From contig CALGUT010000001.1 in NCBI GenBank assembly GCA_937920335.1, positions 1-5,415 of the forward strand: a stretch of DNA of 5,415 nt, written 5' to 3'. Of this stretch, positions 1 through 5,104 are shown piece after piece (the first letter of the stretch is position 1; every line of letters starts with the position of its first letter). Both the position numbers and the translations under genes were made by a program. Under the pieces are notes generated by a model. That model worked only from the letters and a program-made list of their open reading frames with translations. It searched no databases and was not told the DNA's origin. Source of the DNA: an uncultured Opitutales bacterium. Its GTDB lineage: Bacteria > Verrucomicrobiota > Verrucomicrobiia > Opitutales > UBA2995.

Positions 1-25
1 CAACTAACCCAAAAATATAGCCTGG

Positions 26-340
26 ATGAATAAAACTGAACTTATTCTTAATGTCCAAAAAAGTCTTGGAGGCGACACTTCAAAAGCACAAGCAGAGAGA
101 GCAATTGACGCTGTTCTTGATTCAATCAAAGCGGGCGTAAAGCAAGCTGGTAAGAGTGTGAAAATGAAGGGTGACGAATCATCCGCAGTAGCGGTTCAAC
201 TCGTAGGATTCGGAACATTTTCCGTTTCTCGCCGTAACGCACGTTCTGGAGTTAATCCAGCAACGGGTGAAAAAATCAAAATTAAAGCTGCGAAAGCAGT
301 TAAATTCAAGCCAGGTGCTGGGCTTAAAGCTCTTGTGTAA
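26..340 (+). CDS. HU/IHF-family DNA-binding protein with an extended alpha2-beta1 loop
   Basis: This is a small basic histone-like protein (104 aa) that, as a family, binds DNA as a dimer and bends it to organise the nucleoid. The sequence shows the N-terminal helical part (MNKTELI... to about residue 40), the core motif VQLVGFGTFSVSRRNAR (57-73), and the beta-arm tip GVNPATGEKIKIKAAK (75-90) with Pro78 as the expected intercalating residue. The end, AVKFKPGAGLKALV, is typical. Two things are odd. The protein is about 13 residues longer than the usual 90 aa, and the extra lies around residues 44-56 between helix 2 and strand 1. The arm has Val76 where many HU proteins have Arg (RNPxTG). No Shine-Dalgarno lies in the 25 visible upstream bases. 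A TATAGC hexamer at 16-21 precedes the ATG closely. A strong terminator follows, so the gene ends its transcript. HU versus IHF cannot be settled from sequence alone. Confidence 0.96.
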   Translation: MNKTELILNVQKSLGGDTSKAQAERAIDAVLDSIKAGVKQAGKSVKMKGDESSAVAVQLVGFGTFSVSRRNARSGVNPATGEKIKIKAAKAVKFKPGAGLKALV

Positions 341-362
341 TTGAATTTTAATTACTCCTTTG

Positions 363-398
363 AAACCCGCAGCTATTTATAGCCTGCGGGTTTTTTTT
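363..398 (+). terminator. Rho-independent terminator after the HU gene
   Basis: A GC-rich stem follows the HU stop codon by 22 bases: AAACCCGCAG (363-372) pairs with CTGCGGGTTT (384-393), giving 10 pairs. The loop contains a small inner helix (GCTA with TAGC). A run of eight T (391-398) follows on the plus strand. The minus-strand reading has only a short T run, so it should act rightward only. It separates HU from the galactokinase gene. Confidence 0.93.
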
Positions 399-410
399 AT
401 TTCAAATCTG

Positions 411-416
411 TATAGT
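411..416 (+). promoter_or_regulatory. Candidate -10 box for the galactokinase gene
   Basis: TATAGT lies 17 bases before the galactokinase ATG and just after the HU terminator, where a new promoter is needed. It matches TATAAT at five of six positions. No convincing -35 hexamer sits 16-18 bases upstream, because that space is taken by the terminator stem and T run. If used, the 5' leader would be only about 10 bases and would hold no Shine-Dalgarno. This is inferred from position and one hexamer only. Confidence 0.35.
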
Positions 417-433
417 GTCAGAATACTGATGCG

Positions 434-1603
434 ATGATTGAGGAGGTGCGTGAGCTTTTTGTGGAAACTTTTGGTGTTGAACCAACGGTCATTTCCCGTG
501 CGCCTGGACGAATAGAGTTTGTCGGTAATCATACCGACTATAACGGGGGGGATGTTCTTGGTGTTGCCGTTCAACAAGGGATCTCCCTGGCAGCAAGGAC
601 TCGTGAGGACCGGTTGGTTCGTGGTATTAGTGAATCAGGTACTACACTATTCGAATGTTCCTTGAATGACCTTGAAATACGTCCTCCAGCAACTAGTTGG
701 TCTCGCTACCCACTGGGTGTGTTGTGGGCCATTCAGAAGCACGGATCGCTTTTTGCGCATGGGTTTGATATCGCTGTGATGTCGGACGTGCCGAGCGGAG
801 CAGGGATGAGTAGTAGTGCTGCTCTTGAGCTCGCAACTGCCTATGCTGCTTTGCATCGGTTCGATCATGGGTTTTCTAGAAAAGATATCGTGAAAATCTG
901 CAGGCATGCGGAAAATCACTACGTAGGTGTTCCCTGTGGAATTCTCGATCAAGGGGTGTCTGGATTTGGTAAAAGGGACCACTTGGTGTTTATTGATTGT
1001 AAGCATGAAGCCTTTTCGACGGTTCAAATCCCAGCCGATACGCACTTCTGGATATTCAATACGGACGTGAAGCACAGTTTGATCGACTCATTGTACTCAG
1101 AACGCTTTTCAGAGTGCGGAGAGGGATTTGATGCGGCCAAGACTCTTAAGCCTGGATTGGAGTGTTTAGTAGATTATCCTGTGAGTGAACTGAGGGCGCT
1201 ATCTAAGAAGTTGAGTAGTATCTCTTATAGCCGAGTGAGCCATATTCTTAACGAAAATCAACGGGTGAAGGACGTTGTTCGCTTCCTGAATGCACAGCCT
1301 GCTGATATCGTTGAGGCGGGAAAACAGCTTTTTGCTTCACATGCTAGCTCGAGGGATCTTTTCGAAAACAGCACCAAAGAATTGGATTTTCTGGTGAATG
1401 AATTGAGCGCTTACGACGAAGTATATGGTGCGAGACTTACTGGAGGTGGTTTCGGTGGAGCCGTAATGGCATGGACTTCATCAGATTTTACGCGAGCGAA
1501 CGCCGAAGCGATAGGCAAGCGCTACTCTGAGAAATTTAATGGAAATACCCGAATACTACATTGTTTGAGTGGCGAGGGTGCTCGCGTAGTATGGGAGTCC
1601 TAG
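434..1603 (+). CDS. galK: Galactokinase-like GHMP kinase
   Basis: This cytoplasmic sugar kinase (389 aa, normal family length) would phosphorylate galactose at C1 with ATP, the first step of the Leloir pathway. The galactokinase signature is at 23-39 (APGRIEFVGNHTDYNGG), with Arg26 and Asp35 in the sugar-binding positions. The GHMP ATP-binding loop is at 119-131 (VPSGAGMSSSAAL). The predicted catalytic base is Asp172 in VGVPCGILDQ. DVKHSLIDSLY (211-221) supplies the usual substrate Tyr, and the C-terminal glycine-rich motif is at 336-343 (TGGGFGGA). In the signature, the Glu that normally precedes His is Asn32, while the usual Asn of GRxN is Glu28, so the exact sugar is not certain. The ATG at 434 gives the expected N-terminus but has no upstream Shine-Dalgarno; GAGGAGGT lies just inside the gene at 440-447. 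No galT, galE or transporter is adjacent. It converges with pilD. A related GHMP substrate such as an amino sugar is possible. Confidence 0.9.
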   Translation: MIEEVRELFVETFGVEPTVISRAPGRIEFVGNHTDYNGGDVLGVAVQQGISLAARTREDRLVRGISESGTTLFECSLNDLEIRPPATSWSRYPLGVLWAIQKHGSLFAHGFDIAVMSDVPSGAGMSSSAALELATAYAALHRFDHGFSRKDIVKICRHAENHYVGVPCGILDQGVSGFGKRDHLVFIDCKHEAFSTVQIPADTHFWIFNTDVKHSLIDSLYSERFSECGEGFDAAKTLKPGLECLVDYPVSELRALSKKLSSISYSRVSHILNENQRVKDVVRFLNAQPADIVEAGKQLFASHASSRDLFENSTKELDFLVNELSAYDEVYGARLTGGGFGGAVMAWTSSDFTRANAEAIGKRYSEKFNGNTRILHCLSGEGARVVWES

Positions 1604-1622
1604 GTCGTCCCGTCCTTTTGAA

Positions 1623-2516
1623 TCAAGGTAGGACCCAGCTGAATTGATCGAAATACCAGTCAACGGTTGGACTAAGGTAGACGTAGTAGACTAGGCTTCC
1701 TGCAGCCAACATTGGTCCGAATGGAATCTCCCGGCCGATCATTCCTTCGTCCTCTTCCGGAGAGTCCTTCTTTTTGGGTTTCACCATGCGAATGAGCTGC
1801 ATGAAAATGATGGCGACCGTTCCTAACACTGCGCCGCCGAACAACGCGAAGATCGCACCTTGCCAGCCACAAAATGCGCCAATGGCCCCCATCAGTTTTA
1901 CGTCTCCAAATCCGAGTGCCTCTTTTTTTAGTATTACCTCGGCTAGGATCATGATCCAAAGAATGATTGCAGACCCAATGAATGCACCGTTTATCGCGGT
2001 AAATAATCCTTGGATGCTATTCATGAGAGGATCCTCTGGAGGGATTCCGTGAATGCTTGGAACAACCATTGATAGGATTAACCCAAGGAGCAGTCCACCG
2101 ATTGAAAACCGGTCAGGAATGATCATGTGGTCAAGGTCGATAAAGGTGACGCAGATCAATATGGAAATCCAGATAAAGCCGATCAATGCGTGTGACGTGG
2201 GTAGTAACATCCAAGATGCGAGAAATAACACTCCAGTCAGGAACTCGATCGCAGGGTAACGTATGCTGAATGGAGCTCCGCAGCAACCGGCTTTTCCCTT
2301 TAAGAAGATCCAGGCGAGAATAGGGATGTTGTTATAAAATGGAATCGGCTTGCCGCAGGCTCCGCAGCGGGAGGGTGGGTGAGCGACGGACATACCTTCA
2401 GGTATTCGATAAATGCATACGTTTAAGAAGCTTCCTATACACGTTCCGATTCCGAATGCCAGGACCGGGAAAAACCACGGGGCAATTTCAGTTACTGAGT
2501 CGATATATTCTTGCAT
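1623..2516 (-). CDS. pilD: Prepilin peptidase / N-methyltransferase (PilD/GspO type)
   Basis: This inner-membrane aspartyl protease (297 aa) cleaves the leader of type IV prepilins and type II secretion pseudopilins, and in bifunctional members methylates the new N-terminus. The cytoplasmic zinc-loop domain follows the first membrane helix: GTCIGSFLNVCIYRIPEGMS (24-43), then SRCGACGKPIPFYNNIPILA (49-68), then CCGAPFSIRYP (78-88). The catalytic aspartates fit Asp127 (FIDLDHMIIPD) and Asp205 in the GxGD motif GFGDVKLMG (202-210). IPFGPMLAAG (264-273) is the usual last-helix motif. About eight hydrophobic segments are visible. The second zinc pair is atypical: cysteines are at 51, 54, 78 and 79 rather than in two CxxC pairs. 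The ATG lies 2 bases after the aroE stop (TAG-AC-ATG) with no Shine-Dalgarno, which suggests translational coupling. No pilin or secretion genes are in the window, so the substrates are encoded elsewhere. Confidence 0.95.
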   Translation of the reverse strand: MQEYIDSVTEIAPWFFPVLAFGIGTCIGSFLNVCIYRIPEGMSVAHPPSRCGACGKPIPFYNNIPILAWIFLKGKAGCCGAPFSIRYPAIEFLTGVLFLASWMLLPTSHALIGFIWISILICVTFIDLDHMIIPDRFSIGGLLLGLILSMVVPSIHGIPPEDPLMNSIQGLFTAINGAFIGSAIILWIMILAEVILKKEALGFGDVKLMGAIGAFCGWQGAIFALFGGAVLGTVAIIFMQLIRMVKPKKKDSPEEDEGMIGREIPFGPMLAAGSLVYYVYLSPTVDWYFDQFSWVLP

Positions 2517-2518
2517 GT

Positions 2519-3454
2519 CTAAATTGAATTCATCGCTGCGCGAACCGCTTTTAGCATTTCGTGTGGCGATGGATCTTTACGGCTCCATATTCTCAATGAG
2601 CGTTCACCTTGGAACACCAGCATTCCGATACCGTTGGAAACAGGCATGCCCAGGGCTTCTCCCTGTTTGAGAAGCGCAGTGCGGGCGGGATTGTAGATCA
2701 TGTCAAAAACGAGTGTGGAGGATGGGAGTTGGCTGAGGTCAGCGGGTGCTGGATCCTCAGGCCTTAAACCCAACGACGTTGCATTGATAACCAGCAAGTC
2801 GTCACAGGTGAACGGCAACTCCCCAGGTAATTGACAGGTTTTTACCGTGGGTCTTTGTTCCAATCGATTAAGAGATGTAGCGATGGTATCGAGTTTTGAG
2901 AGCGTTCGATTAGCCAATGTGAGTCGTTGCACGCCTGCTTTCGAACAGGCTATTGCGGCGGCTCGAGCGGCACCTCCAGCTCCGAGAAGGATGACTTCCT
3001 TGTCTTTCAGGCGAATGGAAAAGTCGGTTTCTATAGCCTGCGTCATTCCATAAAGGTCTGTATTATAACCTTCGTAGCCTGAAGCAGTGTATAGTAGTGT
3101 ATTACAGGCTCCTGAGAGCTCTACCTCATTTTCTCCGATTGTCACTAGCTCTGTAGCCAGCACTTTGTGAGGCACGGTCAGGTTCAATCCACGAAATCCG
3201 GTCTTGTGAAACTTGGCTAGAGCTTCTTCCAGTCTATCAGGAGGTATGTCGAATTTGTAGTAGGTCCACGCAGAAAACTGTTTATCGGTCGTTGCAAGCT
3301 CTGCGATGGCGGCATTGTGCATTGGGGGACTGAGGGAATGTTTCACCGGATGTCCAAGGACCGCCAGTGAGGTTCCTTCGACTGGCCAATCGTCTAGGTC
3401 ATCGATGGTGTAGACCGTATCGCTAGAGAGACCGCTTTTCAAAATGAGTTTCAA
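2519..3454 (-). CDS. aroE: Shikimate dehydrogenase (NADP-dependent)
   Basis: This cytoplasmic enzyme reduces 3-dehydroshikimate to shikimate in the pathway to chorismate and aromatic amino acids. Shikimate-binding residues are recognisable: Ser40 and Ser42 in HSLSP, the catalytic pair Lys97 (NLTVPHK, 91-97) and Asp133 (GYNTD), and Asn118 (GACNTL). The Rossmann NADP loop is LLGAGGAARA (156-165), followed by ANRT (181-184), whose Arg and Thr favour NADP over NAD. INATSLGL (223-230) and NGIGMLVFQGE (274-284, Gln282) complete the fold. At 311 aa it exceeds the roughly 270 aa of E. coli AroE, mainly through about 26 residues ahead of the substrate motif. The start is unusual. An in-frame stop lies at 3461-3463 and there is no ATG before Met45, so initiation must be at TTG 3454, TTG 3442 or a rarer codon between them. 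The gene therefore overlaps the end of the preceding gene by 20-32 bases. The stop is 2 bases before pilD. Confidence 0.95.
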   Translation of the reverse strand: MKLILKSGLSSDTVYTIDDLDDWPVEGTSLAVLGHPVKHSLSPPMHNAAIAELATTDKQFSAWTYYKFDIPPDRLEEALAKFHKTGFRGLNLTVPHKVLATELVTIGENEVELSGACNTLLYTASGYEGYNTDLYGMTQAIETDFSIRLKDKEVILLGAGGAARAAAIACSKAGVQRLTLANRTLSKLDTIATSLNRLEQRPTVKTCQLPGELPFTCDDLLVINATSLGLRPEDPAPADLSQLPSSTLVFDMIYNPARTALLKQGEALGMPVSNGIGMLVFQGERSLRIWSRKDPSPHEMLKAVRAAMNSI

Positions 3455-4289
3455 ACTCCTCTACGAAGGATTGATAGAGCTCGGCCTTTTCGTCATTAAA
3501 AAGCAGCATATATTGCTTGGACAAATTGCGGCAGCACCGGCAAAGAACTTCGCCAATCGGGCAGGGGCCGAAGTGTCCCAGATCCGCATCGAGTTGATTC
3601 GCGTCCAGGAAGAATAAGAGATCATCTAAGGTGCGAAAGACTCCGTTTTCATACACATCGATGAAGAATGGATCTGTTTCCAGAAAACACCCAACCATAA
3701 ACCTGCCTGGGACACCCACTGGAACGAGGTCCAGTTCCAGTCGGTCAGCAATCATCAGGTAGAGAATGGACAGGCTAATCGGTAACCCTTTTCGGGTCTC
3801 GAACAGGGTGTGAATAAAAGTATTGCTGGGGTTGTTGAAATCGGAGCGGTTTCCGGTGAATCCATATTCGTGAAATAGGACTCGGTTGAGGATTCTGCAG
3901 CGATCTCTCGGACTCAAAGGCGCGGTAAAGAGTGCTTGGCACCGGAGCGCGATGTCATCCATGCGCTTCATGAGATCGGTTACCTTCAATTCCGGATTCT
4001 CGACCCGACTGAGCAGAAAATAGCCGGACTCGAGCTCATAGTTCTGCGACTCTATAAACCGGCTGAACATTTTCTCCGGTGCATCCTTTTCCAGTGTATC
4101 AAGGATGGCCAGCGCATGGCGCCGTAGATCGAGATCGCTACCTTTGCAGAGATCGTTGAGGAAGTGCCGACCTGCTGACCCCTGTTTTATCAGTTCGTCT
4201 ATAACTGCCTGTCTTACGGCTGGAGATGGATCGTCCATCAAGCCTTCGAGGCTCTTGAGTCTTATGCCTGCTTCGTCGGAGAATTTCAC
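3423..4289 (-). CDS. HEAT-repeat plus SirB1/transglutaminase-like (Transglut_core2) protein
   Basis: The biochemical role is unknown. The N-terminal part (about 11-66) has two helical HEAT-like repeats, with DDPSPAVRQAVIDEL (19-33) and SDLDLRRHALAILDTL (51-66). Residues about 115-280 match the SirB1/YchA-type transglutaminase-like domain: LNRVLFHEYGFTGN (134-147), RKGLPISLSILYL (166-178), VPVGVPGRFMVG (189-200) and FFIDVYENG (208-216). The usual transglutaminase Cys is absent: the stretch reads GLPISL, as is normal for this family. The family's common PGHF is PGRF here (Arg196), so protease or transferase activity is doubtful. Cysteines cluster near the C-terminus (243, 250, 252, 253). No signal peptide or membrane segment is seen. 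The start is GTG at 4289, chosen because it keeps the first HEAT helix. ATG 4238 (Met18), preceded by GAAGG, is an alternative. It is the first gene of a unit with aroE (overlapping) and pilD. Confidence 0.85.
   Translation of the reverse strand: MKFSDEAGIRLKSLEGLMDDPSPAVRQAVIDELIKQGSAGRHFLNDLCKGSDLDLRRHALAILDTLEKDAPEKMFSRFIESQNYELESGYFLLSRVENPELKVTDLMKRMDDIALRCQALFTAPLSPRDRCRILNRVLFHEYGFTGNRSDFNNPSNTFIHTLFETRKGLPISLSILYLMIADRLELDLVPVGVPGRFMVGCFLETDPFFIDVYENGVFRTLDDLLFFLDANQLDADLGHFGPCPIGEVLCRCCRNLSKQYMLLFNDEKAELYQSFVEEFETHFEKRSL
3456..3460 (-). promoter_or_regulatory. Candidate ribosome binding site for aroE, inside the preceding gene
   Basis: The minus strand reads AGGAG here, within the last codons of the HEAT/SirB1-like gene. 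It is only 1 base from TTG 3454, too close for normal use. It is 13 bases from TTG 3442 and 10 from an ATT codon at 3445. It marks the region where aroE must start but does not decide cleanly between the starts. Confidence 0.4.
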
Positions 4290-4291
4290 GT

Positions 4292-4297
4292 ATTATA
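4292..4297 (-). promoter_or_regulatory. Candidate -10 box for the HEAT/SirB1-like, aroE, pilD unit
   Basis: The minus strand carries a perfect TATAAT here, just downstream of the yggS terminator T run. A weak -35 (GTTACT, 3 of 6 to TTGACA) lies at 4315-4320, 17 bases upstream, and overlaps the terminator's second stem arm. The hexamer ends only 2 bases before GTG 4289, so a transcript from it would start inside the annotated gene. That would favour the downstream ATG 4238. Chance occurrence in AT-rich sequence is possible. Confidence 0.35.
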
Positions 4298-4304
4298 GTC
4301 GTTT

Positions 4305-4339
4305 AAAAAACAGGAGTAACGGTATGATGATTCTACTCC
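4305..4339 (-). terminator. Probable Rho-independent terminator after yggS
   Basis: On the minus strand GGAGTAG (4339-4333) pairs with TTACTCC (4319-4313), giving six Watson-Crick pairs and one G-U. The loop is 13 bases, and TG plus six T (4310-4305) follow. It begins 11 bases past the yggS stop, as expected. The stem is short and moderately stable, so termination may be partial and read-through into the next gene is possible. Confidence 0.6.
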
Positions 4340-4350
4340 GTCAGTAAATG

Positions 4351-5049
4351 TTAAACCGGTCGTTTTCCAAACAATGCTGAACCTACACGAACGCAGGTGC
4401 TTCCAGCTTCGATAGCAGCTTCCAGGTCAAATGACATACCCATTGATAATTCGGGAAACGGTAGACCGAAGGATTTGCTCAATTGATCCCTCAGGGTCCT
4501 TAATTCGTTGAACGCAGATTTAGCGGTATCCATCGCAGAGGGTAGGGGGGCAATTGTCATGAAGCCGTCTACCTGTATGGATTTCAGTTCCAGGATTCTG
4601 TCCAATGAGGACTGAGTCGTATCCACTGTGAAACCGGATTTTCCGGGATCTTCACCCGTGTTAACCTGAATCAGGATAGAAAGGGTTTTTCCTGCTTCGT
4701 TTGCAAACCGATCGAGCCGACTCGCCAGTTTTACGGAATCAACACTTTGGATGGCATCGAAGTGCTGAGCTGCCAGTTGCGCTTTATTTGATTGCAGATG
4801 GCCGATGAGTTCCCAGCGCGCTTTGAAATCAGCCTTCTGTATTTTTTCCACCGCTTCTTGTACTCGATTCTCACCGAGCAAATGGAGTCCTTCGTTGACT
4901 GCCATTTTTGCTACCTCAAGTGGAAACCGCTTAGTAACAGCCATGAGTTTGACCTCCTTTTCGGAGCGATTAGAAGCTAAGCAAGCCGTCGCTATTCGCT
5001 GTTGAAGGGTTATAAGATGGGCTCTGAGTGTTTCGGGTGAATTAGACAT
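4351..5049 (-). CDS. yggS: YggS/PROSC-family pyridoxal phosphate homeostasis protein
   Basis: This cytoplasmic PLP-binding protein has a single alanine-racemase-like barrel domain. The family buffers pyridoxal phosphate and affects amino acid and keto acid balance, and no catalytic reaction is established. The PLP Schiff-base lysine is Lys40 in LMAVTKRFP (35-43). Other family hallmarks are GENRVQEAVEK (59-69), WELIGHLQSNKAQL (79-92), IQVNTGEDPGKSGF (127-140), GFMTIAP (162-168) and the phosphate-binding end LSMGMSFDLEAAI (201-213) followed by VRVGSALFGKR (220-230). The length of 232 aa is normal and nothing is missing. The start ATG at 5047-5049 gives the standard N-terminal helix, and no Shine-Dalgarno precedes it. 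It is divergent from a LysR gene and followed by a probable terminator. In many bacteria this gene sits with proC, yggT or pilT; here none is adjacent, although pilD lies three genes downstream. Confidence 0.96.
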   Translation of the reverse strand: MSNSPETLRAHLITLQQRIATACLASNRSEKEVKLMAVTKRFPLEVAKMAVNEGLHLLGENRVQEAVEKIQKADFKARWELIGHLQSNKAQLAAQHFDAIQSVDSVKLASRLDRFANEAGKTLSILIQVNTGEDPGKSGFTVDTTQSSLDRILELKSIQVDGFMTIAPLPSAMDTAKSAFNELRTLRDQLSKSFGLPFPELSMGMSFDLEAAIEAGSTCVRVGSALFGKRPV

Positions 5050-5069
5050 AAGAAATGCTACAAAAAGAA

Positions 5070-5097
5070 TTGCTAATCTATTAGAAGGAGTTATAGA
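5070..5097 (+). promoter_or_regulatory. Candidate promoter for the LysR-type gene
   Basis: TTGCTA (5070-5075, 4 of 6 to TTGACA) and TATAGA (5092-5097, 4 of 6 to TATAAT) are separated by 16 bases. Transcription would then begin at about the ATG at 5105, giving a leaderless or nearly leaderless message. The -35 overlaps the inverted repeat at 5073-5084, which would fit autorepression. AAGGAG at 5085-5090 lies 14 bases before the ATG and would be outside such a transcript. Confidence 0.3.
5073..5084. promoter_or_regulatory. Inverted repeat CTAAT-CT-ATTAG between yggS and the LysR gene
   Basis: A perfect 5-bp dyad with a 2-base spacer sits near the centre of the 55-base divergent intergenic region. 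It contains or overlaps T-N11-A spacings (5071/5083 and 5074/5086), the loose signature of LysR-type operators. That makes it the best candidate binding site for the adjacent regulator. The motif is short and AT-rich, so this is inference. Confidence 0.35.
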
Positions 5098-5104
5098 TAG
5101 ATTT

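Noticed and set aside
377..577. 66-codon minus-strand frame spanning the HU terminator and the galactokinase start
   Set aside because: It overlaps the terminator and the conserved galactokinase N-terminus and resembles no family.
647..1075. 142-codon open frame on the minus strand inside galactokinase
   Set aside because: It lies wholly antisense to a well-conserved gene and its translation has no recognisable domain, so it is a frame shadow.
1592..1618. Possible hairpin (GGGA ... TCCC around CCTAGG, then TTTT) between galactokinase and pilD
   Set aside because: The stem is only 4 bp with a long loop and a short T run, too weak to call a terminator for either convergent gene.
1923..1929. 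Run of seven T (seven A in pilD sense) as a possible slippage site
   Set aside because: It simply encodes adjacent Lys codons in an intact frame, and the length is within normal chance.
1672..1959. 95-codon frame on the same strand as pilD in another frame
   Set aside because: Its Arg- and Gly-rich, low-complexity translation is typical of an out-of-frame reading, and the pilD frame holds all conserved motifs including GFGD.
2413..2670. Plus-strand 85-codon frame across the aroE/pilD junction
   Set aside because: It is antisense to both conserved genes, with no recognisable motif and no ribosome binding site.
4105..4347. Plus-strand 80-codon frame opposite the HEAT/SirB1-like gene
   Set aside because: It is antisense to a conserved coding region, and its translation is Ser/Arg-rich without any family likeness.
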